Source: Ustulina deusta (Eukaryota > Ascomycota > Sordariomycetes > Xylariales > Xylariaceae). From it: DNA of 64,000 bases. Location of the stretch: NCBI GenBank assembly GCA_023159155.1, contig JAJNNX010000033.1, forward strand, positions 62,001 through 126,000. Direction: 5' to 3'. Positions 1 to 12,959 of this stretch are shown in pieces. Under the pieces are notes generated by a model. That model worked only from the letters and a program-made list of their open reading frames with translations. It was not told the DNA's origin and did no database searches. Position 1 is the stretch's first letter; each line of letters begins with the position of its first letter. The position numbers and the translations under genes are program-made.

Positions 1-442
1 CTAGGCAGGTTAGTTGTTAGTGTCGGCGCTACGGTATCGTGTCAGTGTTGTATGTGTAAGGGTAGCTTGTGACCTTTATTAGTATAAGTGAACACGTGAA
101 TACCGCTCTCGGTTCGGCTTTGGTTTGTTCCATGGTAGGGTTAGTGGTGCTAGAAATAGGCTGCGTTTATCTGGGTTCGGGAAAGCTAGAACAGCGATGT
201 GACACGACTTTGGTCACAAGATCAGTGAATCCTCTGCATGATAATAGGATAAGGCAGGGTTCTCGGTCTAGACCGCAAGATGGATCCATGTATACACTAA
301 ACCGCCCCGCACGCGCCAAAGTATACAGTTATAGTCCACACGCATCTAGCTAACGTCAGTTTCTCTACCACAGCCTTTGACAACTTACCTAGGTGGTTTT
401 CTTCTGCTGCCGGCCTCTTCAGAGACGAGTCTTCTTGGCTTG
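1..442. other. Non-coding left flank
   Basis: I see no supportable gene here. Short open frames have no domain signature and overlap one another. The right part is presumably the promoter and leader of the transcription factor gene whose first plausible ATG is at 443. Confidence 0.5.
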
Positions 443-2868
443 ATGACGCCGCCGGGCGAAAGTACGAATTCTCGTGGCAGACGACGTTCACACCATGCCT
501 GCCTTCCCTGCAGGTCCGTGCCGAGTTACCTTTCTAATTCGCCTGTTGCTCGCTTCTAATCGTGTCGCATACTAACTTTGATATAGGAGGAAAAAGACGC
601 GATGTCCCGGTGAAAAGCCAGCTTGTTCTAGCTGCGCTCGCCTTAAGCAGCCATGCTCTTATTCCCCCTTGCTAAAGTCCCCCCCACGTGGCGGTCCATC
701 GGTATTACATGTGGCACAACCCCAATTGATGAACCTCCCTTGACCATTAGCAGGAGGAAAGGCTAGCCACCTTGGAAGAGAAATTAGACCTAATCTTAAA
801 AGGGCACTTGTATAGATAACCCGTCCCAAGAACTAAAGCTTAAGCCTCAACTTTCTAATTGCTTGCCTAGGCCGAAAAACTCGAGACGGTCCCCTCGAGA
901 ACAACTGTCTGGAAACATTGCTGAGGATTCGGAGACGTCTGGTTCCCCAACTACAGCGCCTGAGCGACAGAATTACCCTGATGGGAATGTCTCAACTGCT
1001 CAATACGATTCCGAAAGTTCGGATACGCGCCCAGGCCTGACAGATATAGCTACTGGGATTCATCTTTACTTCAAGTATTGTCACAGACAACCGATTTGGT
1101 GCTTCGAACGCGAAGAAATCGACAACTACAGCTCGCTTCCCCACGAACTTGTCTGCAGCATTCTCTGTTTGACCGCACGCTTTTCTAATAAGCGTGATCG
1201 GTTACAGCTCTACGGTCATAATGTCAGGCCATTGATCATGCTTCGCATTGCAAATGGCACAGTGGTACTAGAGACGATTGAAAGCTTGTGCCTACTTTCA
1301 TATTCTTTTTTTATAGGCACGGCTTGACTATGCGGATCTGTTGAGGCCATAGGCTAACGTAAATACAGATGGTAATATTAATCTCGGACAATTCCATGTT
1401 GGCCTGGCTCTCCAACTTTGTCGGTCAGCTATGCTTGATGTCGAATCAGCCTACACTGCCGATGACCCAGCTACGGAGCGGAAGAAGAGGCTTTTTTGGA
1501 GCCTTCAATTGCTTGAACTGTTTTACGGTCGCCAAACTGGTTTTCCTAGTGTTCCCACCGATATTGGCCAGTCTTCTTATTCTGCAACTAATAGAGGGGG
1601 TCAGAGACTTCTTTCGGAATTGAACTCGACGAAGCCGGCCCTACCTACTGAGATCCACGGGCCATCTGAATCATGTGAACCTGGTATCTGGAATACAGGC
1701 ATCCATCTAGGATGGGTCTGGAGCTGCGTGAGAAAATTCGTTTCGGACTGTGCTCACAACATATTGAAGGAGCCTTGGCGGCATGACTCGACGTACGCTG
1801 TGGTACAGTCTGACTTCATGGAAACTGAGAACAGGATCCCTATATGCCACAGATATGATTCAGTCAAGTTCTATGCGCGTACAGTGGAAGAGTTGAAGGG
1901 AAACCACGACTATTGGGCTCCGTGGCTAAGAGAGCAATTAACTTACCATGTCATACCTACAGTGTTAAATCACCCATTCCTTTATATCGTCGGGGCCCAA
2001 CACAATCCGAATTTGGCAATCCCCAATACCTTCTGGAAGAGGTCATCCGAGCTTGCACTGCTTCATGCTACTTGGATTGTCCGCATGATTGACATGATTG
2101 TAGAGAAGCAAGTACAAATAGTTGATCCATTTTTAGGGCATGTAGCTGCGATTGCTGCGACAGTGCACCTCTACTACTGTTGCGCTGCTGCTGCCGGGCT
2201 CAAGCAAAAGTCCAAGACGGATTTCGCGAAATGTAGAAGATTTATAAAAGGGTTTCTGCCCTTCTCCCCGGCTTGTGCCGCTTTGGTATGTTCTCTCCGG
2301 GAAGCGAAAGGCATGGGCTAATAAGTTCTAGGATCGCAATCTGGAAAACATGACACGGATCGCCGGTGGGTATCAGAATATCGACATGGACGAGTGGATT
2401 CCGTCCAAGCTCTATCTCAGCGTGCCTCTGATGTGGGATATTCTACAATTCAACTGTGTTGCAGACTGTAAAGGGATTCCTACCGTAGACTTACTGCATC
2501 CTTCTATTATCCCCAGCATGCCGGAGGATGATCTAGGCGAAAATTCCACGCTCGAGATCGATGTCGCTAGATCACCAGAGATAAAAGTAGACACCGCTGA
2601 CGGAGGACAAGACGCGCCTTCGCTATCCTGCCGAGGTCAAGTCAAACCGAACCACGCAGAAGCCTCGGGACAGACCGTCTGGAAGGAAGCTTCTCTTGAG
2701 CCAAGCGACAACCTCACTTTCAATACTACGCCCTGGTTATACGCGGACCCTTCACAATTTGGTGGCTTGGGGGATTTAGGTTGGCTCGACTCTCAATCTG
2801 CCGATACTGGAGGCGCGCATTGGTGGGAGGGAGGAACTCATAGTAATGTGCGATTTAGTCAATTTTAG
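443..2868 (+). CDS. Zn2Cys6 fungal-specific transcription factor
   Basis: This is a nuclear DNA-binding regulator of the fungal zinc-cluster family. By hand-splicing, exons are 443-513, 587-701, 754-809, 871-1316, 1369-2285 and 2332-2868, giving 713 residues with all phases matching. The zinc cluster is split by intron 1 and reads CX2CX6CX6CX2CX6C, beginning ACLPCRRKKTRC and ending LKQPC. It is followed by a short linker, a coiled-coil-like EERLATLEEKLDLILKG, and the middle homology (Fungal_trans) domain, seen as LETIESLCLLSYSFF and then FHVGLALQLCRSAM. Intron 4 (1317-1368) appears to start with GC rather than GT; the other introns are GT-AG with CTAAT/CTAAC-like branch sites. The chosen start, ATG 443, is the first in-frame ATG; an upstream TTG at 377 is less likely. 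The next gene downstream is the flavoenzyme at 4073 on the same strand, a possible but unproven target. Its regulon cannot be told from sequence. Confidence 0.85.
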
Positions 2869-6604
<3,736 letters not shown>

Positions 6605-7734
6605 GTGCATCCACAACACCACCTGCATGTAAATAAAGCTCTGGCGGTATAAATCTAAAACAAATAGGTCAATGGTGATCAACTCTTGCATTGCGGCATT
6701 TGGGGGGATACTTGGACAAATGGTAGTTCTTTCTCACATTTTATGGGTGGTCATGTTATGGGGCATAGAGGAAAGCAATATTGAAGGCTCGGTATGAAGG
6801 GCCTCTGCTGACTTATTGTGGTGGTGATAATCCCACCGGTTCTGCCTCCCCCGACCGCCCTCTACTGGTGAGGCTAGTAGGGGGGGGCCATGGAAGTAAT
6901 GGTTATAAGTTGATACAACAAGTACTTCTATTTGCCTTCGGGCATTTGAGATTAACAGACAACAATCTCTGTCAAAAACCTGCAATTGTTGTCTATCAAA
7001 AACCTACATTTGATTTTTTTTTAACAATATGTTTATCTTGAGTAAAATAGTCAGACTATAATCATGCTGATATAACTAATAAATAAGCTTTGTTTGCATT
7101 CTGTGATAAGAATCATGATGTTTTAGAAAATCTTTAATGTTTATTTAACAGCCTTTTCAGCAAAAGAAATAAAAAATTTCGGAATATCAGGCTGTTCGTT
7201 AGAATCCCCAAGCAACAACACCTTGAGATGAAGTGAAGCTTAAACCTCTGCTCTGTGTGGCATAAAGGACTTCTGTTTCGTATTCGTCCTCTAGTCGCAA
7301 AAAAGAACAGTTTGGCACATACATAGAATCCCCGTTGCTTTGAGCCATATCCCTGCCGTCCCTAAATTTTTAGAGATGCCACCGATATCTATGTTGCGCC
7401 ACTTTGTTAGACTGCAGCTCACATTAACCACTCGACTTGGAAGATTATGTCCTCTGCCTTAAGTCTTCAAGAAAAAATAGTGTAGGAGAGAATAAGGTCT
7501 CGGATGCAGCAGAGGGGCTAGGGATCACCTCTATAAGATGCTGCTCATTGCAAGACTAAGGCGTAAGTAAGTAAACTATGTATTTATTATCTTAGGCTAT
7601 ATGCTTCTCATGGATGTTATTTATTTTAATAAAATACAAGATAAAAGAAAGCAAAGAACAAGAGCAGAGAAAAAAAAAAGAGAGAGGAAAGAAAAAAGAA
7701 AAAAGGAAAAGAAATTAGAAAAAAAAAAGGGGGT
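6605..7734. other. AT-rich intergenic DNA with a polypurine tract
   Basis: No gene seen. Bases 6980-7180 are AT-rich with T runs. Bases about 7640-7735 are an almost pure A/G tract on this strand (a pyrimidine tail on the other), which adjoins the tRNA-like repeat to its right. Confidence 0.5.
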
Positions 7735-8015
7735 GTAACTTCTTCTGTTTAACCAGTTACCTCGCACTGCCCTGCTGATATGCCATATCATCATCAACCG
7801 ATCGTCAGAGTTCAGTGCGGTGATGAACGCGAAACGCAAGATCCCCAAGTATTCATCTACAGGCACAGAACCCATCCAACCAGTCTCCACATGGCATACT
7901 AGCAGGACAGTGCAAGGCAACCGATCAAACATCGGTTACGGTGGGACTCGAACCCTTGCTGCTGGTTTCAATATTAGGAGACCTAATACCGAACTGTTGA
8001 CTCTACCAGGTAGGC
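7735..8015 (-). repeat. tRNA-derived SINE-like sequence (candidate)
   Basis: On the minus strand, 8013 to about 7935 reads like a degenerate tRNA: an A-box-like TGGCCTACCTGGTAG, an anticodon-arm-like hairpin (TATTAGG/CCTAATA) and a perfect B box GGTTCGAGTCC followed by CCACCGTAACC. The acceptor and T stems do not pair well, so it is not a functional tRNA. The sequence continues for about 190 bases and ends in a pyrimidine tract on that strand. This is the layout of a pol III-transcribed SINE, but no second copy was found in the window. Confidence 0.35.
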
Positions 8016-8512
8016 CAACTGCTTGGAAGAATGGGCATGTATTTTGGAATATATTGTGCAGGGCAAGGCTGTAATCTCTTGCAGCCATTGGCTCGCTGGC
8101 ACGCGTTGCCACACGAGGTACGTACCTAACCACATCAGATGATACCTCTCTCACCACAATGTTTGGGTACCTGCTAAATAGACAGCTACCGCGCCATTGC
8201 TGAACCAAGCAAGCACTCTACTCTCTGTTCTGTGTTCTGCCAGTATCCGTTATATCCCAGTTCCCTTGAACCATCTCTCTAAGCTTTCCATCACACAACT
8301 CACCGCCTATCAGGAACCGTCAAACATAGGTAGGTACAGCTTATGATTGTTTTTGTTACGCGGTGGATCTTGACTCCATTCATGGCTAACCGTCAACGGT
8401 ATATAGCCAACTTCTTTGGTCTGCAAATGTAGCATCGTGACATAACCCCTTCCGACTTGGCTGAACCGCAACCGCAACACTGCCGGCTTGGATCAACGGA
8501 TACTCAATCAAG
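8016..8512. other. Intergenic, upstream of the unknown gene
   Basis: No gene seen. It is the probable promoter and leader of the open frame starting at 8513; bases 8470-8512 lead directly into an ATG in the context AAGATG. Confidence 0.45.
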
Positions 8513-9454
8513 ATGCCTCACATTACTCCACGCCTTAACGACATCATGCTCAAAGGTTACCATAGCGGGCTACGCTGGGAGACCAAAGGCTACAACAGAT
8601 ACGACTCCGATGGCGAGATAGTTCACGTGCATCGCTTCCTTCTTCACCATCCCCACTCTACTCATCTTGCGAAGACCTTGTTTCGCAAGCTAGAGACAAG
8701 AACCCGTGGAGTGATTGCTGAATGTCTTTCGGACATCTACAACCTCGCAAGCGATCACGTCCACCTCTGCGAGCACATGGAGCCCCAGGCATTCTGGGCC
8801 CACGCGAAGAACTCATGGGAATGGTCCGCAAACTTCAAGGATGACGCATTCTGGGCATTCACCTATAAACTTTTTCACGCCCGAGCCCTGTATCTCGACA
8901 CCGTCCGGGACATATACCGTCCGAAGGGCCATCCTCTTGTCAACGCTTTGGATCGCTTCCGAAATTGTTTCTACAACCGTTACGGACCCGAGGCCGCCTC
9001 GACTCCGACTTTGGGACAATATCACTCCCCAGAAGCCCCTGGGAACGCCGAAGAGAAGATAGTTATCGCCCGAAAGATTTGTCACGCGTATTTTCAATAT
9101 GCGCAGGTAGATAGCGAGGGAGATGAAACTGACCGTGCCATTTCGACGGTTGTGCAGGCCGACAAGCTTGACCCGCACCAGGGAAAGTACGCCCCGAAGC
9201 CTAGACTCACAAAGGAAGTCGCGGAAGACAGCCTAGGTTTCTTCATCGATCTTGGCCCCCGAAATCCCCGCCACGGCCACAAAGATGCATACCAAGAAAT
9301 TGAGGAGGCCCTCCAGGAAGCCAAGGAGGAAGACAGACAAGCCAGAATGCAAGACATGGAAGCTACTGGACTCGAGGATGACATGATGATGGCGAATGTC
9401 AATGAGGACCAAGATTGTATCGGTGACGTTGGAATGGGTGGACTTGGAATTTGA
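8513..9454 (+). CDS. Uncharacterised fungal protein, 313 aa
   Basis: I do not recognise this family. It is a single open frame of 313 residues with protein-like composition. The first two thirds are rich in aromatic residues and His (for example HRFLLHHPHSTHLAK and WSANFKDDAFWAFTYKLFHAR), suggesting a folded helical domain. The C-terminal third is acidic and charged, with a probable helix at EIEEALQEAKEEDRQARMQD, a Met/Asp-rich stretch and a Gly-rich end. No signal peptide, transmembrane segment or catalytic motif stands out. The upstream ATG at 8513 is the first in frame. It is flanked on both sides by repeats, so it may be a lineage-specific gene. Continuous coding potential and absence of stops support a real gene. 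Confidence 0.6.
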   Translation: MPHITPRLNDIMLKGYHSGLRWETKGYNRYDSDGEIVHVHRFLLHHPHSTHLAKTLFRKLETRTRGVIAECLSDIYNLASDHVHLCEHMEPQAFWAHAKNSWEWSANFKDDAFWAFTYKLFHARALYLDTVRDIYRPKGHPLVNALDRFRNCFYNRYGPEAASTPTLGQYHSPEAPGNAEEKIVIARKICHAYFQYAQVDSEGDETDRAISTVVQADKLDPHQGKYAPKPRLTKEVAEDSLGFFIDLGPRNPRHGHKDAYQEIEEALQEAKEEDRQARMQDMEATGLEDDMMMANVNEDQDCIGDVGMGGLGI

Positions 9455-9860
9455 GCACGTGACGGCTGAAGTGGTTACATCAGCCTATTCCCCGAAGGGA
9501 GGTCTCGAGCCTTTTCATGGAAAGAACGGCTAGAAAATTGTGGACCACACTAGGTAAATCCTAACATTGTTCTTACTAGGTATGTAGTATCAGCATAGGT
9601 ACCTAGTAACATGCTCCTCGCCGATAATACTTAGTTCCGGCCGTTGGCAACAGTTGGGAAGGTACGAGGCACGGTACATATAATTTAATAGGACTCCTCC
9701 TTCTACGACATGAATTCCCCACTCGCTAGTACCATTACACAAACAACTGTAGTAGGCAGTAGTGCCCGATTTGGCAGTGTTCTGATTTTGCTAGTAGTGT
9801 GATAGGCTAGTGCCTGAGAAATGGAGCAAAGCCGCCGAAACAAATGCCCAAGACTACCTA
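9455..9860. other. Intergenic, left flank of an inverted-repeat element
   Basis: No gene seen. It contains several TAGGTA/CCTAG-type short motifs (9590-9610) that recur in intergenic DNA throughout the window. It ends with the TA dinucleotide that borders the element at 9861. Confidence 0.4.
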
Positions 9861-9888
9861 CTGTAGTGGGAGATTGAGGGGGGCCGGA

Positions 9889-10007
9889 AGGCTTCTAACC
9901 CTTCTGGAAGGGCCAGAAGCCTTCCGAAATTCACAAGCCTTCCGAAATAAACAAGCCTTCCGAAATAAACAAGCCTTCCGAAATAAACAAGCCTTCCGGC
10001 TTGGGAA
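9889..10007. repeat. Tandem CAAGCCTTCCGAAATAAA repeats
   Basis: Four to five copies of an 18-base unit, CAAGCCTTCCGAAATAAA or close variants, lie near the left end of the candidate element. Related units recur near its right end at 10858-10890. Confidence 0.8.
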
Positions 10008-10139
10008 GTAGCTCTAGGGCAAAATTTAGTATAGAAATACTTCCATAATGGTTTTGGGCTTCACAACTAAAGTCTTAAGGCTTCGTACGCTATAGCTAGC
10101 AGACCAACCAACCCATACAGACCTACCTATACAACAGAC

Positions 10140-10312
10140 TGCTATACAGACCTAGCCGTACTAACCTAGCCATACTGACTGACCTAGCCATACTGACTGA
10201 CCTAGCCATACTGACTGACCTAGCCATACTGACTGACCTAGCCATACTGACTGACCTGGCCATACAGACTGACCTGGCCATACAGACTGACCTAGCCATA
10301 CTGACTTGGCCA
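10140..10312. repeat. 18-base minisatellite, about eight units
   Basis: About eight copies of ACTGACTGACCTAGCCAT with few changes (CTAG/CTGG, ACTG/ACAG). The period is a multiple of three, so one minus-strand frame stays open and reads as repeated MARSVS, which I treat as an artefact of the repeat. Confidence 0.9.
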
Positions 10313-10528
10313 GCAAATTCTAACTTAGAAAAATCCAGCCCATCCCAGTCAACCCACCTTTCTCCACCATTTTTACACATACACACACACCCACCCACCT
10401 TGACTGGCGGCCACGCCACTACCCCTACCAGCCTTACTACGGACCTAGCCAATTATATGAACCTATCCAGTCGATCGGGCTACTTCGTATACCCTACGGC
10501 GCATATACAACAAAGGTTAGCCTGCTTG

Positions 10529-10565
10529 GCTATTGGTTGGTTGGTTGGTTGGTTGGTTGGTTGGC
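10529..10565. repeat. (TTGG)n microsatellite
   Basis: About nine tandem TTGG units inside the candidate inverted-repeat element. A further imperfect array of GGGCTATGGTAA-like 12-mers follows at about 10671-10735. Confidence 0.85.
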
Positions 10566-10842
10566 TAACTGCAGCCCAGGCAAGTTACTTACGCCTATAC
10601 AACTCTTTTACAGCTGCTAACAAGTAATATTTGTATGACTACGACCTGTACGTAACGATCGATTGAACCGAGGGCTATGGTAAGGGCTATGGTAAGGGCT
10701 ATGGTGAGGGCTATTGTGAGGGCTATTGTGAGGGCAACTAGAAATAGGTAGGTTAGGTAGTATTTAGGCTTCTAATAGTAAGTAATTAAGCAGTATAATT
10801 TAGTAATATTTAGTGCTTAATAGTAGTAAAATATAGGGCAGT

Positions 10843-10949
10843 TATAGGGGGCTCACAAGCCTTCCGGATTTCACAAGCCTTCCGGAATCCACAAGGCTTC
10901 CTCAGGTAGGAAGCCTAATATTTTTTAGAAGGCTTGTGAACCCCCTATA
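10843..10949. repeat. Short foldback at the element's right end
   Basis: Bases 10843-10865 and 10928-10949 are near-perfect inverted repeats (TATAGGGGG, then C or T, then TCACAAGCCTTC), enclosing about 60 bases. It could be a separate ~107 bp MITE or the structured right terminus of the larger element at 9861-10962. Confidence 0.6.
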
Positions 10950-10965
10950 ATTCACGCTACAGTAC

Positions 10966-11749
10966 CTAGATAATTAGCTTCACATATAGAACGGCCTTCT
11001 CCCGCTCTCTAGCGCCCCCACGGGTGGAGCTACGAAAGTAGACGCCGGACATGTGTATCTCCAAGTCCCCTATATTCGCCCAGAACCGATATGAGCCAAT
11101 ATTACCATCCCAGGCCTGCCTCTCGATGCCAACACCAAGCGTCGCGCCGTATTGCTTGTTCATCAAATACTTCAGCACCGCCTTCCCGACCTTGCGAACT
11201 CCAAGGCATCACCATATACCCAGCTATACGGCCGTCAAACGACTGCTCCGCTGCGTACAACGACGTCCCAACCGGAGCTTGTTTCGCACCTTCACAGCGA
11301 GTAATAGGGCTGGAGGGATGTGGTACGTCGAGACCACGACTTCGTTTTGTGGGGAGTCGTGCTAATTGTGGATTATCCCGCTCCTCGCAGCGCTGCCTCT
11401 TTCCGCCTCGCGTCTTTTCGGCCGAGTGAATGATATCGCGGCGTTGGTATTTGCTTCTTTTTACCAAGGGAGGTATTACAGTGTTTCCAGATCTCCACGT
11501 AACTCGAGTCCTCGGCCGCAATGGAGATGGATCAGGAAAGTCGTCCGGGTCTTCTTCTTCTTCGACGTGTTCTTCTATTTTGATCTTTACCGGCGCTTCT
11601 GCCGCGGGTTGCTTGGCTGGGGGAGGTTGGTTGGCTTGATGATCTTTCATCAGCTGTCGAATCATCTTCTCTAGTTCTTGGACCCTTTTCTCGAGTCTTT
11701 TGGTACGCATATCGCTTTCCACCACCCTAGTCGTCCAATCGAGGTCCAT
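10966..11749 (-). pseudogene. Frameshifted gene, coiled-coil N-terminus, unknown C-terminal domain
   Basis: The minus-strand frame from ATG 11749 gives a heptad-like coiled coil (RLEKRVQELEKMIRQLMKD), then a Pro/Glu/Lys-rich, Arg-rich disordered middle, then FDGRIAGYMVMPW. At about 11194 the coding sense moves to another frame, which continues KVGKAVLKYLMNKQYG, ERQAWDGNIGSYRFWANIGD and LEIHMSGVYF to a stop at 10966. One extra base near 11194 explains the shift. I do not recognise the family; the N-terminal part suggests a nuclear or scaffold protein. The stop codon lies two bases from the TA border of the element at 9861-10962, so insertion may have clipped the 3' end. A sequencing error is an alternative explanation for the frameshift. 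Confidence 0.55.
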
Positions 11750-11968
11750 TTTGCCGACATCTGTCTGGTTTTTTCTTCGCTACATCCTCCAGATCGTGCC
11801 GGACATGTTGAGGGGACCTCCAGCCTAGTTAAATAGGCACCCGATCATCCCGGAAACTCTAAAGTCGCAATAAGCAGACCCTAGTGTAAACTTAATGCCC
11901 AGCCGCGGCAGCAGAGAGAAGTACATATTCAAAATTAGCTTGAGGGATAATAAAGAAAACAAATAAAT

Positions 11969-12098
11969 CTATGGCCGGGTTGGTACGGCCTAGCGAAGCA
12001 TCTCTACAGAGTATCATTACTTAGCGTCAGCAGCCTTATTCTGCATCGTTAGGCACCGGGGGTTCGATTCCTTCGTTGGCCAATACTTTTTCCTCCTT
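11969..12098 (+). repeat. SINE-like tRNA-derived repeat, copy A
   Basis: It begins ATGGCCGGGTTGGTACGG, an A box of the tRNA-Leu/Ser type, followed by CTAGCGAAGCAT. A perfect B box GGTTCGATTCC lies at 12061-12071, then TTCGTTGGCCAA and a T-rich tail. The stems do not form a complete tRNA. The same head and tail recur in inverted orientation at 12379-12577. Confidence 0.6.
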
Positions 12099-12378
12099 GT
12101 CTCTCCAATCAACCCAAACTCTCGCTTCATACCTCGCACTTCATTTGGCCTTCTTAAAGCCCTCATAGAAAGAGGCGGTGCCTCATAAGGAACCACCTCG
12201 ACTATCTAACGACCACTGTTCCTCTCTCTTCGTTCTCGTGCAACTAAACTTAACGCGGTGAAAATTTCTGATTTCATTACCACTGTAGCACTTTTGGTAT
12301 CATCATGTTGATTACATTAAGGCTCTAAGGAGACGAGAGGGTGTGTCATGGAAGGATAGTAATATATAGAAAGGAAGA

Positions 12379-12577
12379 AAAAAAAATTGGCCAAAAAGGG
12401 AATCCAACCCCTATGCCAAATGATGCAGAATAATGATACTGTTGTAGCATTGGGCAGAATAGCGAAGTTGTAAGAAGGATCGAGGTAATTGACACGGAAT
12501 CTACCGTGAGGGCTACCTTCCTAACAATACCAGCTATATTACATATGCTTCGCTACGCCGTACCAACTCGGCCATTG
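12379..12577 (-). repeat. SINE-like tRNA-derived repeat, copy B (inverted)
   Basis: On the minus strand it starts ATGGCCGAGTTGGTACGG, then CGTAGCGAAGCAT, nearly identical to copy A. It ends with TTATTCTGCATC, a decayed B box GGTTGGATTCC, TTTTTGGCCAA and a run of T. The middle is about 70 bases longer than in copy A and different in sequence. Shared ends with a divergent middle suggest a SINE family with independent insertions. Confidence 0.6.
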
Positions 12578-12959
12578 GTTTTGGTTTCTTGGTTATGAGG
12601 TGGAAGGTTAATTGGTGAGTATACTCCTGTACACTGCTGTTGGGTATGGAATTTGACTATGACCTGCTTAGGCTGCCTACTTCTTGACTGTCATCACCCT
12701 AAAGTGAACTTGTCAATAGCAGGCCGTGAACGCTTCTGTGTTTTCAAAGGGGCCGCGATTAGTTATTCATACACTGTTGAATCCCTTGTATGGACGACAC
12801 TGGGCGACGTTGCGCGAGCCTTGCTTACGCGTAATTAGTGCTAAGCTAGATGGAAACGTAATTACCATGTTATTCGTTCACTCAAAAAATCTTCTAGGCG
12901 TGGTATACGCCAAGATATGGACTTCATATGATATTATATTGATGAATCAACTCAGGAGG

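Larger units (their letters stand above)
9861..10962. mobile_element. Non-autonomous TIR element, ~1.1 kb (candidate)
   Basis: The left end CTGTAGTGGGAGATTG then AGGGGGG and the reverse complement of the right end, CTGTAGCGTGAATTAT then AGGGGG, form imperfect terminal inverted repeats, and both lead into CTTCTAA about 30 bases in. TA flanks each side (9859-9860 and 10963-10964), as in Tc1/mariner-like insertions. Both subterminal regions carry repeats of CACAAGCCTTCCGRAAT, the arrangement transposases often bind. The interior is made of tandem repeats and encodes no transposase, so it would be non-autonomous. Identity is only about 70 percent between the ends, so the boundaries are tentative. 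Confidence 0.5.

Noticed and set aside
7621..7932. 103-residue minus-strand frame ending in Phe/Leu/Ser runs like a membrane protein
   Set aside because: The hydrophobic part is translated polypyrimidine tract; the rest overlaps a tRNA-like repeat.
9889..10312. Possible CRISPR-like regular repeats
   Set aside because: Units are contiguous without unique spacers and the genome is fungal; they are minisatellites.
10123..10452. 109-residue minus-strand frame of repeated MARSVS
   Set aside because: It is the direct translation of an 18-base minisatellite whose period is a multiple of three; no non-repeat coding sense.
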